Shown piece by piece: positions 33,935 through 45,400 of a stretch of DNA of 64,000 nt (its first letter is position 1; each line of letters begins with the position of its first letter). Origin of the DNA: Symbiotaphrina buchneri (lineage: Eukaryota > Ascomycota > Symbiotaphrinales > Symbiotaphrinaceae); assembly GCA_001599915.1 (NCBI GenBank), contig BCIG01000018.1, positions 62,001-126,000 on the forward strand, in the 5' to 3' direction. Under the pieces are notes generated by a model. The model was not told where the DNA came from, did no database searches, and saw nothing but the letters and a program-made list of their open reading frames with translations. The translations under genes were made by a program, and so were the position numbers.

Positions 33935-35051
33935 TCATGCTTTCGCAGACAACAGCTCCGGCTCCACTGCTCCAGTCCTCTCGACAATAGGACCATAATG
34001 TTCCGGCCGACGATGCCGCGCAAAGTCGAACGTCTGCCCCATATCTATTAGCCGCTTTTCCCGGATCTCCAGACATCATACAACTCACCTTCTCCTTGCC
34101 CTGCCGACAATCCTCCAGATCAATCTCCGCCACGACGACCTCATCCCCGGTGCCCTTAGCCTCAGCCAAGATATGTCCCTCGGGGCTATAAATGCCACTC
34201 GCACCAATGAGTTCATACTTATCATCATCCTTACCGGCACGCGCCGCGCTGATGGAGAAGCACGCATTCATATAGCTATTACTCTGCATACTAAGCCGAT
34301 GCTGAAAGACCGCCTGGTCATACGCCTCCTGCGGCGTAATCGGTTTGCGGGTGCCCCACAGATCGGGTGCCCAGCCGGTAGTATTGAAGCCGCACATGAG
34401 CAGCTCGAGGCCCTGGAGGCCATACGCGCGCCAGGCCTCTGGCCAGCGACGATCATTGCAGATGAGCATTCCCAGAACAGGGTCACCCTTTCCAACCGTG
34501 CTCGCTTTAGGATCCTGCTCCGCAGTCTCCTTCTTTAGCGCGTCCTCAACGAGCCCAGGCGCGCGGAAGGCCTGGAAGCCCAAGTCGCCGACCTCGAAGT
34601 AGCGCTTCTCCAGCTGGTTGATGGCATCTGGGTTCGCGAAGGGCTCCTTGGTGCCGGGCAGGTGCACCTTGCGGTACTTGGCCAGCACCTTGGCCTGTTT
34701 TCCGGAGTAGTACACGCACGTGTTGAAGCCCTTGCCCTCGGGCGTGCGCTCGGCGTAGCCGACGCAGATGTCGACGCCGAGGTTGTGCGCGGCGTCGAAG
34801 AGGGGCTTGACATTGGGCGATTGCGTGATGTCGGCCCCGTGCTCGAAGTAGGAGTCTAGCTCGCCTTGGTCGGTGAAGAGATATCGTGGGAAGAAGGTCG
34901 TGAAGGTCGTTTCGGGGAATACGATCAGCTGTGCGCCTTGTGAGGCGGCGTCGTGTAGGAGCTTGAGGATTCGGTCGAGGGTCTCTTTCCGGGTGGACCA
35001 TTTGTGCACGGCGCCCACCTGGGCGGCGGCGACTTTGAGCTTGCGTGCCAT
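33935..35051 (-). CDS. N-carbamoyl-D-amino acid hydrolase-like nitrilase family enzyme
   Basis: Exons on the minus strand: 35051-34089 and 34033-33935, with a 55-bp GTGAGT/CAG intron and GGCTAAT branch; 353 residues. The catalytic triad of the carbon-nitrogen hydrolase family is Glu47 (IVFPETTFTTFFPR), Lys128 (KYRKVHLPG) and Cys198 (MLICNDRRWPEAWR). From memory these segments, plus LEKRYFEVGDLGF and the C-terminal FARHRRPEHYG, match Agrobacterium D-carbamoylase much better than yeast-type beta-alanine synthase. The expected reaction is N-carbamoyl-D-amino acid to D-amino acid, CO2 and ammonia. It shares a divergent 655-bp promoter with the hydantoinase-like gene, which would supply its substrate. 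Confidence 0.9.
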
Positions 35052-35706
35052 GGTTGTCTGTTGGAGGTGAGGGGAGGCAGGGGAAAGGGGGTTCAGGAGG
35101 TTGAAGCGGGTGTTGAGCGGTGATGGCGGGGTAAACAGGACAGTATAGGAGCAGAAGAAAAATGAGCGAGATCGGCGGAAGTCAGAACAGACCCTAATTT
35201 GAAATCAAAAAGCCAATGGAAACAGACCCTGAAAATTCCGCTCAATTGACTAATATAAAATACCGTAGAAACACTACACCGTAGAGCAAGGGACGATTTG
35301 GCCGACGGGCAGTTGTTCGCTGTCGTTGTTTTGCGCCCTTATCGACGAGAAACCGCCGATGGCCCGTGCCCCTCATCCCTTATCTCCCGCAACACCACTA
35401 CTTGTGGCCCGCCTAACGCCAGCCCAGCACTGCACGGCGGCTCGCCCGACGAGACCGTGCAACTTGGGCGGAATTGTCCATGCGGGATGGCCTAGCTCAA
35501 TCAATCATGGGTCATCAACTTCGAGGGAGCTCCATTGATTGGATGCTGGTCGGGTTTAGCATGCCCGAATGCCGGCCGATGGCTCCAGGGTCTGGCCGCA
35601 GCCCGGCCGTTGGAGTAGTGATGAACTGCGCGGAGGCCGACGACGATGATATTGTCCACCACGGCAAACTTTAGACGGTAGAGAAGCCGTCACCAGAAGA
35701 GCCATC
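35052..35706. promoter_or_regulatory. Divergent promoter of carbamoylase and hydantoinase genes
   Basis: This 655-base region lies between outward-facing start codons. Two CTTATC motifs (GATAAG on the other strand) are at 35,338-35,343 and 35,379-35,384, 41 bases apart. GATAAG is the core site for AreA-type nitrogen regulators, so nitrogen-repression control is plausible. The stretch nearer the carbamoylase is AT-richer. Confidence 0.6.
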
Positions 35707-37439
35707 ATGGAGTTTGATCTGGTGGTCAAGAACGGCTTGATAGTATGTGGTTCAAAAGTCTTGCATTGACAGCAATTGCTCACCCGAATTCCCCGTTTAG
35801 GTCACCGCATCCGAAATCCTTCCTCCAAACCTCGAGATTGGCGTCAAAGATGGCAAGATCGTCTGCCTCGGAACCTCGCTCCCTACCTCCTCAAATACCA
35901 AAGTCATCGATGCTCAAGGCGGCTATATAACCCCCGGCGGGATCGACTCCCACGTCCACCTCGCTCAAGACAACTCCCCCACCGGCGATGACTGGGAGAG
36001 CGGGTCCCGCAGCGCCATCGCGGGCGGTACCACGACGGTGCTTGCCTTCGCCAGCCAGAAACGCAGCGACGAGTCACTGTACCCGGTGGTCAAAGCCTAT
36101 CACGGGCGGTCCGACAACAACAGCTACTGCGACTACGGGTTCCACCTGATCCTAACCAACCCCACCGACAAGATCATGCGGGACGAGCTGCCAGCGATGG
36201 TCACCCACGAAGGGATCACCAGCGTGAAGCTGTACATGACCTACGAACCCCTCAAGCTCGGCGACAGGCAGCTGCTAGACGTGATGATGGCAGCGCGGGG
36301 GCTCGGGATCACAACCATGATCCACGCCGAGAACAGCGACGTGATCGCTCTGATCACGGAGCGGCTGGAAGAGCGTGGCTTAACGGACCCATACTACCAC
36401 GCGATCTCGCGGCCGCAGATCGCCGAGAACGAGGCGACCTACCGCGCCATCTCGCTGGCGGAGCTGGTCGATACGCCGATTTTGATCGTGCATATGAGCT
36501 CCGGCATCGCGATGCGCCATGTGCGCAAAGCCCAGACCCGCCTCTTGCCGATCCATGCCGAGACCTGTCCGCAGTATCTGTTCCTGCTCAGTGAGAGATT
36601 GAAGGGCGATCACTTCGAGGGCGCTAAGTGCGTCTGCTCGCCGCCGCTGCGGCACGACCCTAAGGACCTCGAGGATATCTGGCAGGGCATTGCCAACGGA
36701 AGTACGTTCTGGTCCCCCTTAATCCCCTTCCTCTGGCCCCTCACTAGACCCCAAGCTAACAGCAAACCCTCCAGCATTCACGACCTACTCCTCCGACCAC
36801 GCGCCCTCGACATTCGACCACCCCGGCGGGAAAAAACTCGGTCTCGTAAACGGCCTTCCCAAATTCCGGAATATCCCCAACGGCGTGCCGGGCATCGAGA
36901 CGCGCGTGCCCCTCCTCTTCGACCAAGCCTCCGCCTCCCCCGAACCCGTCGGCTCCCTCCCCCAAAACACCAGCACCTTCGCACCCGGCGCCCCCGGCCG
37001 CCTCTCCCTCCCACGCTTCGTGCAACTCACGTCCACCAACCCCGCCAAACTGTACGGTCTCTCCGGCACCAAAGGGTCCATCGCACCGGGCTACGACGCC
37101 GACCTCGTGATCTGGTACCCTCCCTCGCACAAATTCTCGGACTACAAATGCGGGGACGGCAGCGAGTGGAGCGCCGACGCGCAGGGGCGGTTGCTGATTA
37201 GCCAGAGCATGCTGCATCACGGCGTGGACTATACGCCGTACGAGGGCATGAGCGTGCGGAATTGGCCGCGGTACACGATTTTGAGGGGCGAGGTGGTGTG
37301 GGATAGAGATGATGGGGGTGTGAAGGTGGGGAAGAGCTTTGGGCGGTTTTTGAAGAGGGGGAGGGGAGAGGTTGTTACGGGACGGATGGGACATGTCGTC
37401 CCCGGCATGTTTGAGGGCGAGAGGGAGATGTGGGCGTAG
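35707..37439 (+). CDS. Dihydropyrimidinase/hydantoinase
   Basis: Exons 35707-35742, 35801-36701 and 36775-37439 give 533 residues; the first exon encodes only MEFDLVVKNGLI. Amidohydrolase metal ligands are all seen: His63 and His65 (DSHVHL), the lysine that is carbamylated, Lys155 (TSVKLYMTY), His187 (MIHAEN), His243 (IVHMSSG) and the Asp of SSDHAP directly after the second splice. The enzyme opens the ring of dihydropyrimidines or 5-substituted hydantoins to N-carbamoyl amino acids. The N-terminal two thirds and the C-terminal beta domain are complete. With a D-carbamoylase-like gene opposite and a hydantoin racemase 5 kb away, hydantoin is as likely a substrate as dihydrouracil. Confidence 0.92.
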
Positions 37440-37690
37440 AGGTTGATGCTTTGGTGTGTTGAAGGGTAGGGATTTGGGAGGTATGATATCTACCTTAGAT
37501 GATCGCTGTAGATCTGTTAAATAGGTAGATCTCAGGCTGATCATCCACACCCTTTGCATTCCCTATTCGGCCCTAAGTGAAGACGGATCGCAGTTAATAC
37601 ATCGCGCCGATGGCCTGTGGATGCCCCGAGACAAACGTAACAAACACCTCCAAGATGCCAATCCATTCGACAACAAATCTAGTATACAAC

Positions 37691-40600
37691 CTACAGCCCC
37701 TGAACCTTCCGATAGCTAGGCGGCTTCCAAACTCTACGGACCCACTTGCCCAGCGCGACCGGTCCAAGAGCCAACGCAAAGATCGCCGCAAAGCGCCAGA
37801 GGAACCCCACCGACCATACAAACCGCAGATCAAAGTACGCGCCGAGGAAGGGGATGCTGCCGAGGTACAGCGCAGCCGTGGCGACGATGCAGGCCAGCAT
37901 GACCCAGTGCAGCGTCGTGATGGACAGGCACACCATGCCCAGCTCGACGAAGATCAGCGCGCTGTAGCTCAGGCTGAGCATCTTGGGTTCGGGCGTGCCG
38001 TCTGGAGGGGCGCTGGCGGGCGTGGGCGCGAGGAATTGTGAGAGGAGTTGGATGCAGAGACCCTGGTAGAGCGAGATGAGCACCCAGACGAAGAAGGTCC
38101 GGTAGGAGAGAGGTGGGGATTGCCCGCCGCGCCCGGCGAGCTCGGCGTAGAGCTCGGGGTAGAGGTGGCTGAGTTGCGGGGGGATGTCGGTGTCCAGCAC
38201 GAGCGAGAAGACGGGGAACATGGTGTAGATGGTTGCGTAGCCGACCAGCAGCCAGTCCTGTAGTTTGGTCAGAGGTAAGAAAGATGAGGTGCGACTGTTG
38301 GGATCGTACCTTGTACAGTGCATTTGGCTCAAACTTGCTCGCGATGCTAAAGACTGTTTGGCAGACACTGATGATCAAGCCACGGTGTATGACGAACTGT
38401 GCGAGCTTCGCACTACGCTTGTAGCTATTCCGCCCGTGCCAGACCAACAGCTTGGTCAGGTAGCAGAATTGTTCGATACTGAAGTCCGCAGCCAGTGATG
38501 CCTGTCGTCCCTCTTTCCCAACAATCCCGACACCCACGTCCGCAGCCTGGATCATTGAAACGTCATTCCCACCGTCCCCTATACAGCAAATCCGCTTCTT
38601 GGTAAAAGTCCGGATCAGTTGGGCGACGTCCGCCTTTTGTGTAGGGGAACAACGGCAAGCAATGACAGCCGGTAAAAGCACGGCGTGAGATATGAACTCA
38701 TGCCGGAAGTGTGTGAGCAAGAGCGAGAGACTCTCGCCGTCAATGAGGAGACATGCATCAGATTTGCTGCGAAGAAAGTCAAGGTGGTCTCGTGCAAGAT
38801 CTTTCCGCTTCACTGAATGGGAATAAGTCATAGCTAATACGTAGGCTGGCGCGGATAGACTCACGTTTGGAAATGGTATGCACGTACTGACCACGAGCAA
38901 CCAGCTTTGCGCTGACGGCAACGCATCGAGCGGTTTCCACCTTGTCTCCCGTCAACATCCATATCTTGATCCCGGCGTTTCTGAGCAGTTCAAGAGACGG
39001 TTTTACATCCCGTTGCAGCTTATCTTCCACGCCAGTAACACCAAGCAATTCAAGGTCCTGTTCAAGATGATCCTTGACGACCTTGGCCATGCCCGCATCG
39101 CGGCCCTGCAGGGCTAGCGACGCCTGCGAATATGCGGATGCAAACTCGCGATACTGCTGAGATGATAGTTTTCGCCGTCCAACAACCAACGTTCGCAAGC
39201 CTTCCCTGGCCATATTGGCTGTCTCTTCATCCAACCAGTCATTTGCAGCCACAATAGATGACATAACAGTATCTGCCCCCTTTTGATAGAACCATATCTC
39301 TCCATTTTGGTCATCGGATAGCAGTTTGTCGGAATTATCCAAGAACTGGACTATAATGCCCATTCGTTTGCCTTCCGATGTGAAAGGAAAGATATTCAGG
39401 ATGCGAACACGTACGGCCACCTTACCGGAATGGACAGACTCCAAGGTAATTGTTTTTCTATCTCGTTGAATAAGCCGAAGACCAACGTTTTCAGTCCAGC
39501 GGACAATGGCGACCTCATCGGGAGAAGACGCTTGGTAGGTAGTGATGGCTTCCCCGTTTTGCTCTTCGGTCGTGGGCGTCACATTGTGACAAAGGGCAAG
39601 GGCCAAGACTATATCCCGAACGCGAGACCCGATTTCACGACGTGTGCGGGTTCCTGCTCCACTGGGACCAGTATACACGGTGGATGGTGTGACTAACGGG
39701 CCTGAAGCCTTAGAGTCTGAGTTGGAAGAAACAGAAACGCCCTGGCGGACGTAAGAGGATACCTCCTCCATGGCTTCGTTGGCGTACGATACTGTGCCAA
39801 CATGGACCTTCTTCAACTCCATATCTGAAATAAATCAGTCAGAAATTAACAAACCCGGAGCTATGTGAGGAGATGGCTTACCATTCTGCGTTAGTGTACC
39901 TGTCTTATCACTGAGCAAATATTCTACCCTTCCAAGTTCTTCCGGGATTGTACTAGTCCTGACCACAGTGCCTCGGATGTCCTGGTCCCTCTGTATGAAC
40001 CAAGCATATACAGACTTTCCCATATCAAGGTTCACCCGTAAACTTATGGGGACAATGGTTGAAAAAAGGATGAGGAATCTCATGACGGATATGTACCACT
40101 TTCGGGTGCCAGTCCCCTCGATTGCCTCGAGAGCAACGAGAATTATTGAGATGCCAAGTGTAAGCGCACAAAGTATCTTTGTCAATGCATTGATCTCATA
40201 CTCCAGCAGGCCTATCTTCGATCGAGATGGCGATGTGGACAGTGCTTGTCTGGTTTCCCGACCAGTGTATACCACAACAGCCAACACCGTTGAGCTGGTT
40301 GCCAGTACAGTGTTGGCCCAAGCGGTGTTGTCAATTGACAACGGGGAGGAAGGTTTTTCGGATTCTGCGTCCGCTTTGTGGCCGTTTCCGTCGCTGACAG
40401 TGCGCTCGACCGGTGGATCATACCCGCGTGGGGACTTTGGGGCCAGTTCAACTGTACCAATAAACTCGTTCACTTTTCGTTCCGGCTTTCCTGCAACAAC
40501 AACGAGGCGTGTAAATTCCGATGTATCAAGCTTCTGCGTCAAAGGTGAAGCCAAACGAAGTTTCCAATCTGTCTCCCCGTCCAACTGATCTGTTCGAATG

Positions 40601-41925
40601 AAAGTGTCCCCTCCAACTTCATCCTTATCAGAAGTGGGATCATTTCCATCCTGGACTCCTTCGCCGGCAGTGGTTGCATCAGCCGACGGACTTCCATCGA
40701 GCAAGTCGGGATCGTGCTCCACCATCTTTGCCGTAGCCGTGGGTGCAGACATCTCTTCCTCAACTATTGTAGCCGTAGATAGGACGGATTCGCCTGGAAG
40801 GCTCTTCAAGATCACAACATCCGCGGGTATCCTCTGGTCTTTTCCAAGTTTTAGAACGTCACCGACCTTCAGCTCCCGTGAGCGCTTTGTTATCTCGGCC
40901 ACAGTCGATGCAGGCTTGTCCGCGTACACACCATCTTCGTTCTGCAAGTTTTCCTCCTCTTCCTGGATGTCGTCCAAACGGCTTGCACCGTTTAGGGTCG
41001 ATCGCTTTCTGCCTTTGCTGCTCTTCAATTCCCCTCGAGCCTTCTTCTGTTTTGGGTTTCCATTCATGCCCGAGGATCCATCATCAAATCTCAAGACAGT
41101 ATATGGTTCCGAGTTTGCCTCTGTATCTCTTCTTCTCCGCGCAATATCATCCGCAGCTTCCTTGCCAAGAGTAACAGCCAGAACAAACGCCAATGGTGCA
41201 ATGTACGTGGAAAGAACGCCTATCCGTAATGCGGGTATGATCTGTGATAATGCAACCAATAAGAAATAGAGGTTGAAGAAGAAAGAGAATTCGTTATAAA
41301 GCGTCACTGGGAGGAATGACCAAGGGGTATATTTCGCATTCGACACCGCATTTGGAGGGAAACGTGTAGGTTGGACCTGACCAACGAGGACGGTCCTATT
41401 TGCCGCTGGGTCATGCTCTTCTTGTTGCTCATCATCTTCGTCCAGCTGTACCTCGTCCAGGTTTATCCTCGATGCCACGAAGCTCGGTAGTCGCAGCTTC
41501 GAACCTATCCGTGACAAGGTCCCCTCGCGGTCCAGGCTTCGCCGCCCTCTGCCAGAACCAAGCAGAGGGCCGTCATCATCGCCACTGCTCATGTTCCGCA
41601 AATGCCCAAGGTTCCCAGCGCCACCATCCTCCGGGTTGTCGAGCAGCTCGATCGTGTCGTCTTCTTCTCCGCCTCGCCGCCTGCCTTTTCCATAACCCCT
41701 TAACGCTCGGAGTCCACCGCCGAGCCGTTTCAGTGCAATGCCATCACCATTTGTGTATTCCGACTGGTCTATTCCCAGGCCGCGGGGGGAAGATCGCCCA
41801 AAGTGTGTAGTTTGCGTGGAAGAAGTAGCAGGATCAAGTTCGTGAAGGTCTAGGTCCAGGTCTGAGTCGGAGTCATCTGGAGAATCAGGCGCGTTAGGTT
41901 GGTGATACTGGTGGGAAGTCGACAT
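37691..41925 (-). CDS. NEO1: P4-type phospholipid flippase of the Neo1/ATP9 group
   Basis: Exons on the minus strand: 41925-39882, 39824-38865, 38812-38310 and 38257-37691, with introns of 57, 52 and 52 bp; 1357 residues. The N-terminal 180 residues are acidic and Ser-rich. Then come the actuator segment DQLDGETDWKLR, the Neo1-type PISLRVNLDMGKSVYAWF, the phosphorylation site DKTGTLTQN (Asp673), WMLTGDKVETA, and GDGGNDVSMIQAADVGVGI, followed by the C-terminal TM bundle. Neo1 works without a Cdc50 subunit in Golgi/endosome membranes and keeps phosphatidylethanolamine on the cytosolic leaflet. An insert rich in acidic residues lies between the A-domain halves. Divergent to SEC16, a second early-secretory gene. 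Confidence 0.93.
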
Positions 41926-42464
41926 GTTTCATTGGTATGCCGACGGAGCATTTACGCAACATGGAGCTGCTTCATCTTTGACTTGTGAGGTCTTCAGCAA
42001 TAATTGTTGTAAACAACGAAGCGCCTGATGATGATCACAAGGAAACTGGCCTACGTTGCTTTGAAGCGGCAGCTCCGATTGGCTAAGACGGACTTAGTAA
42101 GCGTACAGCTTGCGGCGAGCTGGCTTTCCCGACTCGCCGAGTAATTATTCAAGCTGCTCCTCCATCTCCATGAACCACCCCTGCGCAGCTTGCCATTACA
42201 CTCAACATCGTATCTGATATTCTTTTCTCTTTGTGTGCGTGATGGGATTATATTTTGACCTGCCTTAGATGCATTTTAGCAAGCACTTGAGCTTTCGCAG
42301 GTAAGTTGATCGCTCCGCTCGACTGTATGACGGAATAGCCTTTGGGGACAGGCCGACCTGAACAATCGCTGCTCTGCCAGCTGTCTATGGACGTGTCAGA
42401 CAACATCTGACACTTTTCCCATCATAGTACATATACTTAGCCCTTCCCTTGGGGTTTGCCTCCA
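41926..42464. promoter_or_regulatory. Shared promoter of NEO1 and SEC16
   Basis: A 539-base region between outward-facing housekeeping genes. On the SEC16 side, GCAG/GTAAGT at 42,301 and CATAG ending near 42,427 could be a 5'-leader intron of about 127 bases (weakly supported). Confidence 0.55.
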
Positions 42465-45400
42465 ATGGAGGATTCGCAGACTGAAGACGGGACGCTAGGC
42501 CCCAACCAGGAATCTGGGGTCAGGGGTCATTGGAATCCGAGCTTTCGTCCCAATTCAGATCACAGTCCTCCGCCGGAACAATCAACCAATACTGGACAAC
42601 CTCATACGGCTCTTTCTCTGTCTGCTTCACCCGCAGAAGCTTCTATGATTACGTCTTCCCTCAACGCCCCGCAGGAGACGGAACTACCGCGGAACGTGAG
42701 CACGGCATCCTTTCAAGCGCATGCGTGGCATGTAGAGGATGTTGATGAAGCAGTGGAATCGCACAAGGGGGCTGCTCCGCAACATGCAGGCGAGCAGGAT
42801 GTCAATGGGACGGCAACAATATCGGAGGTCAACGAGGAACAGCTTGGTGATGTCCAAGTCAGACAAGATATACCTCAGAGCCACAACAAGGGGGAAAGCT
42901 CTCTTCACGATTATGAACGTGGCTCTGCGGAAGAGAAGTTTTCGACAGGGTCGTATGTTGGTCACGAGTCGGTGCCGGAAGATACTGTAGCCGCGCCCGA
43001 AACTTCAGAACGTGAAGGCAATACGGCGGACCATTGGAATCCAGAGAACTCGAAGGAAGTCGAACAAGAACATACCGGCGACGAGGCCACTACCGGAGAC
43101 GCCACTTTTGACAGTGCTATAAATAAGGACTCAAGCGCGTCAAGCGGGACTGATGCTCGTACTCCTAGTCAAGCTCAAGATCTTACAAGTCGCTCGAAGC
43201 ATGATTCCTTCGCACGGACGGTATCACACGATATATCATGGGCTGATTCGGATGAAACTGACGCTATATTTGGTCATTCTGACGCTGATCCTTTCTCGTC
43301 ACTGGGTGCAGTTGATCGCAGTAACTCGTTTCCCGAGGTCCCTCCTGCTCACAAGCCACCAACTTCAATTCCGCCGACAACTCAAGCTGAATCCGTCCTG
43401 CGTGGAACCACTCATACTCAGGAATCTGTTTCATATGCTGGAGAACGCAGTGACAGTGCCCCGGTGGATATCGAATCAAGATCGGATGTTGAGACCAACG
43501 GACAGCCGCTGGATAACTTGCCGAACGAACAAGGTGATCTGGTCAGTGCTTTCGACGCGTATGGCAAGACTGAAGGTGGACATGTCTCCACTCCACCTGA
43601 TTCGGAGGCAAGGTACGAGGAGGGTGTTCCGTTGCTCGGGCATCAAGAAGAAGCAGCTGGTGAGGCTGGCGGGGTTGTCGCGGAACATGGTGAAGGCGCG
43701 CCTTCTTTCGACGACTGGGGTGAGTCAGGTGGAGAAGACTTCTTCAATAACAAAGACGCTACCGGTACTATATTACCACCTTGGTCACTGGAGGAAGATT
43801 ATCACCCACAGCCGTTGGATCGCAAATCCACTACGCAAGTTCTAGGCTCTCTCACGTTTCCCCCGCACAATGAGACACACGGTGAACCAGCTTCAACTAC
43901 TGAGAATCAAAGGGTTGATGGGGGTGGCTTAGCGGCCTCCAGCACTACTGTAATATCTCAAATAGTCAAGGAAGAGTCGAAAGAAGGACTGCTCTACGCT
44001 GGAGAAGAAAGCAAAGATGATGACCTTGTTGCAAAGTGGAAAGCTGCTCTAGAAGAAGATGATTTGTTAGATGAAGAGGCAGAAAAGTCTGTGGATCCGT
44101 CAGCTTTTTTCGATGATGACGGCGAAGGATTCTTAGAGGACACTAACCCGGCTGTTCCAGAGGCAGGCATCAGCTTTTCCCCGGATGTTCCTCAACCAGT
44201 GTATGGTCAGGATGGCCGTGTACAGGGATTCACGGCGGTCAATACCGGAGCAAAAGCATCAAATGGGCAGCCTGTCGGCAACCGATATACGCCCATACAA
44301 GCGAACAATCGGCCTCAGTCTTCAGCTTCTCCATATGCACCAGCTGGACCACGGTTTGCCAATCAACCCGCCCTGTCTGCCCAATCCGGCTATGGACCCT
44401 CTACATTTCAGCAACCAGCATTGGGCCCTTCTCCAATGCAACAGCCCACCAATGACGTCGCACCGCCGTGGTCGTTCGGAATTCCAAACCAGATACCACA
44501 ACCGAATAGGCCAAGCATGCCTACTCAAGCGGAGAGCTTTGTCGCTAAGTCGAAAGGAGGTTATTCGTCTCCTTACGACCTTCCAATGGATGTCTTAAGG
44601 CCGCGAAAACAGCCTAGCATGCAACGGATGACTACGTATGGAGGACAGTCGCATGGAACGGCTCCGGCTCCGCCGCCACCACCACGCAGTAGTAGCTATG
44701 GGTCTCGACCTCCCACAGCTCCGCAACAATCTCAGCCGACACAATCACAAGTGCCCAATCCATCAATATCTCCTCAGATGCCACCTGCCGCGCAGCTGGC
44801 CAATACATCTGCGGTTTCGCCTCCTCAGCCGACATTGAAAAAGGCTACTAGCTTTTTCGAGGAACTCCCGGTTACTGCGAAACCGCACCGGCCAAGCAGT
44901 TCGGGAAGGTATACGCCTCAGCATGCCTCATCAACCTTACCACCCCCTCAGATCCAACGTTCCACTCCACCACCTCCGCAGATACCTAGGCAGCAATCTC
45001 CCGAGACTTATCTACCACCCGTCACACAACAATTACAGGCGCCACCGAGGGTTGACCCGTACGCAAACGTACCGCTTCCACAACCTCCACCATCTGCACC
45101 TCCCGCCATGTCGGCATCTCGATACTCCCCCGCGCCACCACCTAAACCGGGCGCTTCTCCTGAACTGAACAAGTATGCGGCACCACCAAGGCGTTCTTCA
45201 CAGACGCCTGATTTTCAGCCTCGTACATCCAGTCCCTTGGCCCATTCAGAAATTTCTGCTCAGTCAATGGATGCGCCGTTTGGTAATCAAGCGTCGGCTC
45301 CTCATATCTATCAAGCCCCTCAAGGATATGGTCCGAGACCGTCTAGTCGAGGGGCTGCTCTCAGGTCTGTCTCGAGTCTTGCAGCCACCAGAGAAGAAGA

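Noticed and set aside
36756-37559. Minus-strand frame of 267 codons opposite the hydantoinase
   Set aside because: Antisense shadow of a GC-rich exon with intact metal-site motifs on the plus strand; no family similarity.
43153-43845. Second plus-strand frame of 230 codons inside SEC16
   Set aside because: Out-of-frame shadow of the low-complexity N-terminal part of SEC16.
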